Shown one piece after another: positions 7,826-14,676 of a stretch of 26,297 nucleotides of DNA (positions are counted from its first letter, which is position 1; the number at the start of each line of letters is the position of its first letter). The notes beneath the pieces were generated by a model, which was not told where the DNA came from, searched no databases, and was given only the letters and a program-made list of their open reading frames with translations. Made by a program: the position numbers and the translations under genes. The stretch is from Gammaproteobacteria bacterium. Lineage in GTDB: Bacteria; Pseudomonadota; Gammaproteobacteria; Immundisolibacterales; Immundisolibacteraceae. The stretch is from assembly GCA_003645395.1 (NCBI GenBank), contig QNFC01000004.1:1-26297 (forward strand). The letters run 5' to 3'.

Positions 7826-8295
7826 ACAGCATGACTAAACAGCAGGTTGAAGAGTTTCTCTATCAGGAAGCCAAATTACTGGATGAGCGACGTTACCCGG
7901 AATGGGTGGATCTGTTTACCGAAGATGCTATTTATTGGGTGCCAGCCGGGGATGAGCAGTCGCCGAATGATAGCGTTGCGCTTATATACGACAATCAACA
8001 GCGCCTGAAAGAACGCTTGATTCGTATGAAAAGTAGCCGCTTTTGGCCGGCACAGCCGCCGACACAAACCTGCCGAATTGTCGGCAATGTGATGCTCGTT
8101 GCCCAGGAAGGCGACGAGATTGAGGTGGAATGCCGGTTGATAATGACTTTGCAGCGCGGCGATGATCGGAATCAGCTCTCGGGGGTGTGTCGTTACCGCT
8201 TGCGGTTGGTTGGGGAAAGTTTTTTGATTGCTAACAAAACAGTTCGGCTTATCGAGCGAGATCAGCCTTTTGATAATCTTACTTTTCTGATTTGA
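7822..8295 (+). CDS. Rieske aromatic dioxygenase, beta (small) subunit
   Basis: This 157-residue small subunit partners the alpha subunit with which it overlaps by 4 bp. It shows the standard beta-subunit opening, VEEFLYQEAKLLDERRYPEWVDLFTEDAIYWVP, where the buried acidic and aromatic residues of the NTF2-like fold lie. It ends with the usual hydrophobic strand (DNLTFLI). An AGGAG ribosome-binding site stands five bases before the ATG, inside the end of the alpha gene. It is the last gene of the first operon; a new promoter follows within 70 bp. It is shorter than the beta subunit at 2354, as is usual for benzoate-group beta subunits compared with naphthalene-group ones. Confidence 0.88.
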   Translation: MNSMTKQQVEEFLYQEAKLLDERRYPEWVDLFTEDAIYWVPAGDEQSPNDSVALIYDNQQRLKERLIRMKSSRFWPAQPPTQTCRIVGNVMLVAQEGDEIEVECRLIMTLQRGDDRNQLSGVCRYRLRLVGESFLIANKTVRLIERDQPFDNLTFLI

Positions 8296-8339
8296 AGTAA
8301 GTTCGTTGCTTCAAAATGGGTGAAATCAACGCAAGTGCC

Positions 8340-8368
8340 TTGTTTGTCAATCAATCGATTGATAGGAT
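8340..8368 (+). promoter_or_regulatory. Promoter with TetR-type operator before the second oxygenase operon (site 3)
   Basis: A -35-like TTGTTT (8340-8345), a 17-bp spacer and a -10-like TAGGAT (8363-8368) are present. The same perfect 14-bp palindrome as at site 2, ATCAATCGATTGAT, occupies 8350-8363. Site 3 and site 2 are identical over 16 bases (ATCAATCGATTGATAG). The 175-bp gap between 8295 and 8471 otherwise holds only a weak 7-bp stem around the preceding stop codon (8291-8297 with 8309-8315). Confidence 0.75.
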
Positions 8369-8470
8369 GCTGCCTGATTGTCTGCAGAGTCGTTTTTTAT
8401 GAAAGAAACTCTCTGGGTTTCACGCTAAAAACTAAGTGGTAAAACTAGTCAAAATTAAGGAGAAGGATGA

Positions 8471-9667
8471 ATGAATGATCCAACAAAAGTAGATGCGCCT
8501 CTGGTAGATCCTGACGTTGTTGCCCAGATAAAAACCTGGAAAGGTTACGTTGAGGCCAAGCTTGGCTTTCGCAACTGTTGGTATCCGAGCCTTAACAGCG
8601 AAGAAGTTGAAGAGGGCAAGCCTGTGCCGTTTTTATTGGCCGGCGAAAAACTGCTGCTCAACCGTATCGACGGCAAGGTTTATTGCATGTCTGATACCTG
8701 CCTGCACCGTGGCGTGCCGCTATCTGAAAAGGTCGAGTGTTACAGCAAGGATACGATCACCTGCTGGTATCACGGCTGGACCTATGATTTCAAGGACGGC
8801 AAGCTCTGCGATATTCTTACTGATCCGAACAGTAAAATGATCGGTAACCGGGCCTTGCAAACCTACCAGGTTGAAGAAGCCAAAGGACTGTTGTTCATTT
8901 ATCTAGGTGACCTTGACGAAGGCGAGCAGCCGCCGGCGCTGGAACGGGATGTGCCTCCCGGTTTTCTTGAAGCGGATCGCCGGGTGCGTCCGTTTCGTCG
9001 CCAGGTAAATTCTGACTGGCGTCTGGGTGCTGAAAACGGTTTTGACACCACCCATATTTTCATCCATAAAGACTCAAAATTGATTATCGGCAACGAGACT
9101 ATGTTGCCGCTGGGCTTTGCCCCACCGCCTGGCAAAATGAACGACCTCTGGGATCGGGTCGAAACCGATGCGGGACAGCAGGGAGTTTATGATCGCCTGG
9201 CGGATCACGGCGTGCCTCATTTTGAGGGCAAGATTGACGGTGAGGTGGTGCTCAAAGCGATTTACGGTGGTGACAAACGCATTGCCGGAGAAATTTCTTT
9301 ATGGATGCCCGGTGCGCTCAAGGTGGACCCTTTCCCCGATCCGGAAATGATCCATTTTGAATGGTATGTGCCGCGAGATGAAAAAAGTCACTGGTACGTT
9401 CATTGTGCGACCAAGGTCGTGCCTGGTGAGCAGGGCGATGAGTCTTTTGGCCGTGAATATGATGCGGTCTGGAAGGACATGTACGCCCACGGTTTTAATG
9501 ACGATGATATCTGGGCCCGGGAAGCCACCCAGGATTTTTATGACGACGACTACGGCTGGCTCGATGAGACCCTTTTTGAGTCTGATGCCTGCATTATTGC
9601 TTGGCGTAAGTTGGCCAGCGAAACCAATCACGGTATCCAGACCCGGGTTCGGGATCGCAAGCGCTAA
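8471..9667 (+). CDS. Rieske oxygenase, CarAa-like (carbazole 1,9a-dioxygenase terminal oxygenase family), copy 1
   Basis: This 398-residue terminal oxygenase follows the CarAa pattern closely. It has YVEAKLGFRNCWYP near the start, a Rieske motif C77-x-H79 and C98-x2-H101 (CWYHGWTY), and an iron site D192-x2-H195-x3-H199 in AENGFDTTHIFIHKDS. It ends with GFNDDDIWAREA and IIAWRKLASE. The three-residue spacing between the iron histidines separates it from the other alpha subunits here. CarAa enzymes are homotrimers that need no beta subunit; they perform angular dioxygenation of carbazole, and relatives act on other heteroaromatics. They need a ferredoxin and a reductase, which are not encoded in this window. 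It is first in its operon and has a good site (AAGGAGAAGG) before the ATG. The region 200-250 differs strongly from copy 2, so substrate preference may differ. Confidence 0.9.
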   Translation: MNDPTKVDAPLVDPDVVAQIKTWKGYVEAKLGFRNCWYPSLNSEEVEEGKPVPFLLAGEKLLLNRIDGKVYCMSDTCLHRGVPLSEKVECYSKDTITCWYHGWTYDFKDGKLCDILTDPNSKMIGNRALQTYQVEEAKGLLFIYLGDLDEGEQPPALERDVPPGFLEADRRVRPFRRQVNSDWRLGAENGFDTTHIFIHKDSKLIIGNETMLPLGFAPPPGKMNDLWDRVETDAGQQGVYDRLADHGVPHFEGKIDGEVVLKAIYGGDKRIAGEISLWMPGALKVDPFPDPEMIHFEWYVPRDEKSHWYVHCATKVVPGEQGDESFGREYDAVWKDMYAHGFNDDDIWAREATQDFYDDDYGWLDETLFESDACIIAWRKLASETNHGIQTRVRDRKR

Positions 9668-9696
9668 AGTTTGATTGCTGCTAACAGGAGAGGCTT

Positions 9697-11034
9697 ATGA
9701 ATGCACCGCAGGAGTTGATGACCTGGCAAGATAGTGATCTTGCCGGGTTGTTTGATCGTCGTCCAGACGAGGGGGTTTACCGGGTAAACCGACGTGTTTA
9801 TACCGACCCGGTGCTCTACCAGCTGGAACTAGAGCACATTTTTGAGGGGTCATGGGTCTATGTTGCCCATGAGAGTCAAATACCCGAAAACGGCGATTTT
9901 CTGACTATTACCATGGGCCGTCAGCCGGTGATTATTAACCGGGATATGGACGGCCAAATCAATGGCTTTATCAACTCCTGCCCCCACCGAGGTGCCCGCC
10001 TTTGCCGTACCGAACACGGTAATCGCAAAAACTTTGTCTGTACTTATCACGGCTGGACCTTTGCCAGCAGTGGTGAGGCCCAATGGATTCAGCGCGAAGA
10101 AGACGGCTATCCGCAGCCCCTTGACCACGTTAATGAAGTTGGCCTCAAAAGGGTTCCAAGAGTTGAAAGCTATCGGGGGTTTATCTTCGCCAGCCTCAGT
10201 GATGAGGTGCCGGAACTGGTCGATCACCTGCTGGGTGGCGCCCCCTATATCGACATGCTGGTAGATCAGGCCCCTGAAGGGTTTGAGGTGCTCAAGGGTT
10301 ACTCCAGCAGCGTCTATAACGGCAACTGGAAACTAATGCTGGAAAATGGCGGCGGTGATGGGCTGCATCCAGATTATGCCCACGCGTCCTTATTGGGTGT
10401 GGCCGGGCGCAAACTCAAACGCACCGATGCGATACAGACCATGCAGATCGACAAAATGCATGAAAAAGAAGGTGGTCAGTGGGTCTTTGGTAATGGCCAT
10501 ACCGGTATCTGGTTTAACTTTCCCAATCCAGAAAACCGGCCGATTTATAAGCGCCTGCCGGAGCTTACCGAAGCCTACGGTGAAGAACGAGCTCGCTGGA
10601 TGACCAGCGTGTTCAGGAACCTGTCGGTTTATCCCAATCTGCATCTGCTCGATCAGATGGCGACCCTGATTCGTACCTTTCGCCCCCTGTCGGTGGATCG
10701 TACCGAAATCACTTTTTACTGTATTGCTCCGGTGGGCGAACCCCGGGACGAACGTATTAAACGGTTGCGCCAGTTTGAGGAGTTTTTTGCCGGCAGCGGT
10801 ATGGGTACCCCGGATGATAACGCTGAATTTGAGGAGTGTCAGAGTGGGGCGGAAGGTCGCAACCTGACCGATAGCTATCTGTCGTTTGGGTTACATACCC
10901 GCCACGAGGGTACCAACGATGTGGCCAGGTCGGTCGGTATTGAACTGGCCAATAGTGGCGTGATTGGCTACGAGGGCTGCACCATGACCCAATATGACCG
11001 TTGGCTCGAACTTCTTACCCAGGGAAGGAGCTGA
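9697..11034 (+). CDS. Rieske aromatic dioxygenase, alpha subunit (benzoate 1,2-dioxygenase-like)
   Basis: This 445-residue catalytic subunit has a Rieske motif C95-x-H97 and C115-x2-H118, and an iron motif D221-x2-H224-x4-H229 in LENGGGDGLHPDYAHAS. The segments CPHRGARLCRTEHGNRKNFVC, HLLGGAPYIDMLVDQAPEGFEVLKG and the C-terminal TQYDRWLELL are characteristic of BenA/XylX-type benzoate and toluate dioxygenases. These convert aromatic acids to cis-diol carboxylates. The usual ENGADGYH is ENGGGDGLH here, so the active-site wall has changed and benzoate itself is not assured. An AGGAGAGG site precedes the ATG, 29 bp after the CarAa-like gene. The matching beta subunit follows one base after the stop. 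It lies between two CarAa-like genes. Confidence 0.9.
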   Translation: MNAPQELMTWQDSDLAGLFDRRPDEGVYRVNRRVYTDPVLYQLELEHIFEGSWVYVAHESQIPENGDFLTITMGRQPVIINRDMDGQINGFINSCPHRGARLCRTEHGNRKNFVCTYHGWTFASSGEAQWIQREEDGYPQPLDHVNEVGLKRVPRVESYRGFIFASLSDEVPELVDHLLGGAPYIDMLVDQAPEGFEVLKGYSSSVYNGNWKLMLENGGGDGLHPDYAHASLLGVAGRKLKRTDAIQTMQIDKMHEKEGGQWVFGNGHTGIWFNFPNPENRPIYKRLPELTEAYGEERARWMTSVFRNLSVYPNLHLLDQMATLIRTFRPLSVDRTEITFYCIAPVGEPRDERIKRLRQFEEFFAGSGMGTPDDNAEFEECQSGAEGRNLTDSYLSFGLHTRHEGTNDVARSVGIELANSGVIGYEGCTMTQYDRWLELLTQGRS

Positions 11035-11035
11035 T

Positions 11036-11539
11036 ATGGCTGAGCAGATTGATTTTTTGACCTGGCAGGCGTTAACCGGGGTACTGCATGAAGAGGCAGC
11101 CGCACTGGACGAACAGCGCTGGGACGACTGGCTCAGCCTGTTTAGCGATGATTGCATCTACTGGGTGCAGGCCTGGAATGGCGAGCATGAACTGGCGGAA
11201 GATCCAGAGCGCGATGTGTCGTTGGTTTATATGGATGACAAAGCCATGATTGAGGATCGCCTGTGGCGGTTCACCAGTGGCACCGCACCGGCGGCTATCC
11301 CGCTGCCGCGTACCAGCCATCTGGTCGGCACGGTTGCGTTGGAGTCGTTCAGTGGCAACGAAGCGACATTACGCAGCCACTGGCAGGTTTCTGCTTATCG
11401 ATTTAAAGAGCTAACCGAGACCGCCGGCCGCAGTTACTACACCCTGCGGCTGGAGCAGGGCCAATGGCGTATTGCCCGGCGTCGTAGCGTGCTGATTAAT
11501 GATCAGGTACAGACAACATTGGATCTTTACCACCTGTAG
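11036..11539 (+). CDS. Rieske aromatic dioxygenase, beta (small) subunit
   Basis: This 167-residue partner belongs to the benzoate-dioxygenase-like alpha subunit just upstream. It has the beta-subunit opening (LHEEAAALDEQRWDDWLSLFSDDCIYWVQA) and a long central sheet region, and it ends in a hydrophobic tail (TTLDLYHL). I place the start at the ATG at 11036, directly after AGGGAAGGAGCTGAT. A longer frame from 10994 would run back over that ribosome-binding site and into the alpha gene. The conserved acidic and aromatic residues of the family are in place. It shows no cofactor-binding motif, as expected. Confidence 0.88.
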   Translation: MAEQIDFLTWQALTGVLHEEAAALDEQRWDDWLSLFSDDCIYWVQAWNGEHELAEDPERDVSLVYMDDKAMIEDRLWRFTSGTAPAAIPLPRTSHLVGTVALESFSGNEATLRSHWQVSAYRFKELTETAGRSYYTLRLEQGQWRIARRRSVLINDQVQTTLDLYHL

Positions 11540-11594
11540 ATCCTTTGCCGCTCGGCGACGAGGAATACGGACCGGATTTTCTGGAGTGTGATTG

Positions 11595-12809
11595 TTGAAT
11601 GATTTGACGGATGTTAAAAATCCCATCGTAGATCCTGCGGTAGTGGCGCAGTTAAAGAGCTGGGGTGGTTATATCGAGGCCAAACTGGGGTTTCGCAACC
11701 ACTGGTATCCAGTGCGTTTTGGCGAAGAACTACAGGAGGGCCAGCCAGAGTCGTTCCAGCTTGGTGGCGAGAAGCTGCTGCTTAACCGGATTGATGGAAA
11801 GGTCTATTGTATGGCCAACACCTGCTTGCACCGGGGTGTGCCGCTGTCTGAAAAGTTAGAGTGTTACAGCAAAAGCACCATCACCTGCTGGTATCACGGC
11901 TGGACCTATAACTTTAAGGACGGCAAGGTCTGCGACATTATGACCGACCCGAATAGCAAGATTATTGGTAACCGGGCGCTACAAACTTATCCGGTGGAAG
12001 AGGCCAAAGGGCTGATCTTCGTATTCCTCGGAGATGTCGCCGAGGGCGATGAACCACCAGCACTGGCGCTTGATCTGCCACCAGGCTTTCTTGATGAGGA
12101 TCGCTACGCGTTGGGTATTCGTCGCGAAATTGGTTCCAACTGGCGACTGGGAGCCGAAAATGGCTTCGACACCACGCATATATTCATCCATAAAGACTCG
12201 GACTACCTAACCGCTCGCGATGCACCGATTCCACTTGGTTTTGCCACGGAGGATGGCCTGCAACTGGATATTCGAGACAGCGATGACGCACCCAAAGGTG
12301 TGGTGGACCCGCTAATGGGCAATTACCAGCCGGTGTTTGAGGCCAGCATTCATGGCAAGCCCGCGCTGCGTAGCGTGCGGCCAGAGGGGAAGCATCAGAC
12401 TATTTTTCGCATATCGCTGTGGTTGCCGGGCATTCTCACCGTAGAAAACCACCCTGAAGTGGACATTACTCAGATAGAGTTTTATGTGCCAATAGACGAG
12501 CGTCGGCATATGTATTTTCAGGTGCTCAGTAAGGAAGGCGTTACCAAGCCAGAGCAGGTCGAGCGTTATAAACAGGAGTTTAAATCCCACCACGAACCCT
12601 TAGCCCTGCGCGGATTTAACGATGATGACGTCTGGGCGCGCGAAGCATCCCAGGAGTTTTATGATGATGACTCGGGCTGGCTAAAAGAGCAGCTTTTTGA
12701 GGCTGATCACAACCTGGTTGCCTGGCGTAAGCTTGCCAGTGAACATGGCCGGGGGATTCAACGAGCACCGCGTACCGGCGCCGCCCGAGAGGTTAAACGT
12801 TCGGAATAG
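11595..12809 (+). CDS. Rieske oxygenase, CarAa-like (carbazole 1,9a-dioxygenase terminal oxygenase family), copy 2
   Basis: This 404-residue protein is a clear paralogue of the gene at 8471. Its Rieske (C77, H79, C98, H101) and iron ligands (D192, H195, H199) fall at the same residue numbers. Long stretches such as RIDGKVYC, CLHRGVPLSEK and WRLGAENGFDTTHIFIHKDS are the same or nearly so. I chose the TTG at 11595 over the TTG at 11592 because it aligns with the ATG-Asn-Asp start of copy 1 and has GGAG eight bases upstream. A rare start codon suggests lower expression than copy 1. From residue about 201 to 290, next to the active site, the two copies diverge in sequence and length, which fits different substrates or a different attack position. 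Like CarAa, it should not need a beta subunit. Confidence 0.9.
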   Translation: MNDLTDVKNPIVDPAVVAQLKSWGGYIEAKLGFRNHWYPVRFGEELQEGQPESFQLGGEKLLLNRIDGKVYCMANTCLHRGVPLSEKLECYSKSTITCWYHGWTYNFKDGKVCDIMTDPNSKIIGNRALQTYPVEEAKGLIFVFLGDVAEGDEPPALALDLPPGFLDEDRYALGIRREIGSNWRLGAENGFDTTHIFIHKDSDYLTARDAPIPLGFATEDGLQLDIRDSDDAPKGVVDPLMGNYQPVFEASIHGKPALRSVRPEGKHQTIFRISLWLPGILTVENHPEVDITQIEFYVPIDERRHMYFQVLSKEGVTKPEQVERYKQEFKSHHEPLALRGFNDDDVWAREASQEFYDDDSGWLKEQLFEADHNLVAWRKLASEHGRGIQRAPRTGAAREVKRSE

Positions 12810-12949
12810 ATTTTTAGCGGGGGTGTCGAACAGACATTGCGGGTAGTGATCAGCAGTTTGTCACTGGCCGCACGGTATGGCGAAATCCAGCCCCAGATAT
12901 TATTCGCTACCCTAAAATTATTATTACTAAGCTCAGGAGCAAGTAACGC

Positions 12950-13783
12950 ATGAATGCAATTAACGAAGCTAAATACGAAAAGAAGTTTATAGATGTTGGC
13001 GGCGTAAAAACCTGCTACATCGAGGCCGGCGAAGGCGAGCCGCTGATCCTGATTCATGGCGGCGGTGCCGGGGCCAATGGTTACGGTAACTGGTTTACCT
13101 GTATGCCGCTGTTCTCTAAGAATTTCCGCACCATTGCTATTGATATGCTCGGCTTTGGTTTAACCGACAGCCCCGATCCTGCCGATTGTGATTATTCCCA
13201 AAAAGTCCGCTACGATCACGTCGCCGGTTTTATCAAGGCCATGGGCTTTGAGAAAGCCAACCAGGTGGGTAACTCCATGGGCGGTGCCACGGCCATGGGT
13301 GTTGCTATTGAGTACCCTGAACTGTGCGATAAGTTGATACTGATGGGCAGCGCTGGCCTCAATACCGAAATTACCGACGCTCTGAAACCGGTGCTGGGTT
13401 ATGACTACACCAAAGAAGGCATGATCAAACTGATTGACGTGCTCACCAATGACAGCTTTGAGATTACCCAGGAGATGATCGATTATCGCCACACCAATTC
13501 GATCGATCCGACTAACAAAATCTCTTATGGTGCCACCATGCAGTGGGTCAAAAGTCAGGGCGGGCTTTTCTACGAAGAAGATTTTATCGCCCGGGTCACC
13601 CAGAAAACCCTGGTGGTCAATGGCAAGGATGATCAGGTGGTGCCGCTCACTAGCGCCCACCGGTTTCTGGAACTGATTGACAACTCATGGGGTTATATCG
13701 TGCCGCATTGTGGTCACTGGGCAATGATCGAATACCCAGAGGACTTCGCTGGCGCAGTGAGTGCTTTTTTGCTGACTCACTGA
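12950..13783 (+). CDS. Alpha/beta-hydrolase, meta-cleavage-product (C-C bond) hydrolase, BphD/CarC-like
   Basis: This 277-residue enzyme is expected to hydrolyse the C-C bond of the vinylogous 1,5-diketone formed by extradiol ring cleavage. The oxyanion-hole segment is LIHGGGAGANGYGNW (residues 34-48). The nucleophile is Ser109 in GNSMGG, with Asp228 in NGKDDQVVP and His256 in HCGHWAMIE as the rest of the catalytic triad. The GGGAGANG loop and the overall length fit BphD, HsaD and CarC rather than general esterases. It closes the second oxygenase operon and would act after the BphC-like enzyme encoded in the first. An intergenic gap of 140 bp precedes it, with CAGGAG about 11 bases before the ATG. 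A strong hairpin follows the stop. Confidence 0.9.
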   Translation: MNAINEAKYEKKFIDVGGVKTCYIEAGEGEPLILIHGGGAGANGYGNWFTCMPLFSKNFRTIAIDMLGFGLTDSPDPADCDYSQKVRYDHVAGFIKAMGFEKANQVGNSMGGATAMGVAIEYPELCDKLILMGSAGLNTEITDALKPVLGYDYTKEGMIKLIDVLTNDSFEITQEMIDYRHTNSIDPTNKISYGATMQWVKSQGGLFYEEDFIARVTQKTLVVNGKDDQVVPLTSAHRFLELIDNSWGYIVPHCGHWAMIEYPEDFAGAVSAFLLTH

Positions 13784-13798
13784 TAACGTTTGGTAACA

Positions 13799-13834
13799 CC
13801 TGACGAGTGGCCTCTGCTGATGCCACTCGTCAGG
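13799..13834. terminator. Strong 13-bp hairpin, probable terminator of the second operon
   Basis: CCTGACGAGTGGC (13799-13811) pairs perfectly with GCCACTCGTCAGG (13822-13834) around a 10-base loop. It sits 15 bp after the hydrolase stop and 5 bp before the 3' end of a gene on the minus strand, so it could stop transcription from both sides. The T tract after it is short (CTGTTT), so rho-independent termination is likely but not textbook. Confidence 0.75.
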
Positions 13835-13838
13835 CTGT

Positions 13839-14326
13839 TTAGTCGTCAGTCGATTGCTTTGGCTCAGCCAGAATACGTGTTAATTCAGCACGAGAGCCTT
13901 TTGTAAGCGGTAGATTAAAATTTATAAGCGCTTGTCCGTAGGTTGAAAAGAGCTTCACGGCAACCTCCTGGTAAAAATCGTCAGGCAAAAACCCTTGCTG
14001 ATGCTGAAGAAAAGTATTCTCAAAGTTGGATCTGAGCGTCGTTAAAAATAACTTCGCTCTGGTTCGTTCGACAGGATCCAGGTCAGTCGGCATTCTCTGT
14101 TTGTCTGCCATGACCTTGGCAAATACAGCGACCATCTCTTCACTGTTAGCATCAATTGCGTGACGGAATCTGCTCTTGCCTGAATGGTTTGTGCTTTCGC
14201 CATGTCGTTTTGCTGGTTTATCGACCGTGAGTTCTGGCGAATTTGCAGGGCCAGATAAATCAGCGTCGCTAATACCGCCGTTGCGCCGACGATATCGGCT
14301 ATTGCTCCAGTTGCTTCCCAATTCAT
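13839..14326 (-). pseudogene. Frameshifted gene for a small membrane-anchored protein of unknown function
   Basis: Reading the minus strand from an ATG at 14326 with an AAGGA site, the first part is plausible protein: MNWEATGAIADIVGATAVLATLIYLALQI, a membrane helix at about residues 10-28, then a polar helical stretch (RQNSRSINQQNDMAKAQ). This frame soon turns into nonsense and stops at 14042. The plausible continuation (NSEEMVAVFAKVMADKQ to ILAEPKQ) lies in the neighbouring frame and runs to 13839. The shift, between about 14130 and 14180, equals loss of one base. Small proteins with such an N-terminal helix occur widely in marine gammaproteobacteria with no known function. Either the gene is broken, the shift is programmed, or there is a sequencing error. 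The 193-residue frame from 14420 is not a sensible alternative, since its N-terminal half is out of frame with the helix. Confidence 0.65.
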
Positions 14327-14676
14327 CTGCTTTTTCCTTTGTTATTTCTGGCCGAAAGAAAAGTATTCGCTGCTTCTTTATAACAAGGTTTCTAACTGCT
14401 TTCGCCTGAAAATTAATCAACCAGTGGGAATACTGGAGTCAGCGCAGGAGCAATCTACCTGGGGTGATCAGGGAAGAAAGCTTGGTTATGAGCTCTTGAT
14501 GGGGAAGAACCGAAGTGGTATTAGGTTCTGCTGTCGCGTCGATGGAGGAGGCAGTCGGTAGGTGCCTTAATGAGAATAGGCCTTCGGTGCTTTAAGAGTG
14601 CTGATTTCTGTTGGGAGCAATGCCGTCCCCTCGCGCCCAACGAAGGCTGGTGTTGGGAGAAGGTGAAGACGCTACC
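14327..14676. other. Intergenic region without a supported gene
   Basis: These 350 bases lie between the minus-strand kinase gene and the frameshifted gene. I see no convincing gene. GTTGGGAG occurs twice (14610-14617 and 14652-14659) with CCCAAC between (14636-14641), which permits alternative 6-bp stems, but no T tract follows on either strand. The region presumably holds the promoter of the frameshifted gene. Confidence 0.5.

Noticed and set aside
13839..14420. 193-codon minus-strand frame taken as one intact gene
   Set aside because: Its first half has no protein-like pattern and lies out of frame with a convincing membrane helix and start at 14326; a frameshifted gene explains the region better.
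14610..14659. Repeated GTTGGGAG and CCCAAC as a terminator of the kinase gene
   Set aside because: Stems are only 6 bp, two alternatives compete, and no T tract follows on the minus strand.
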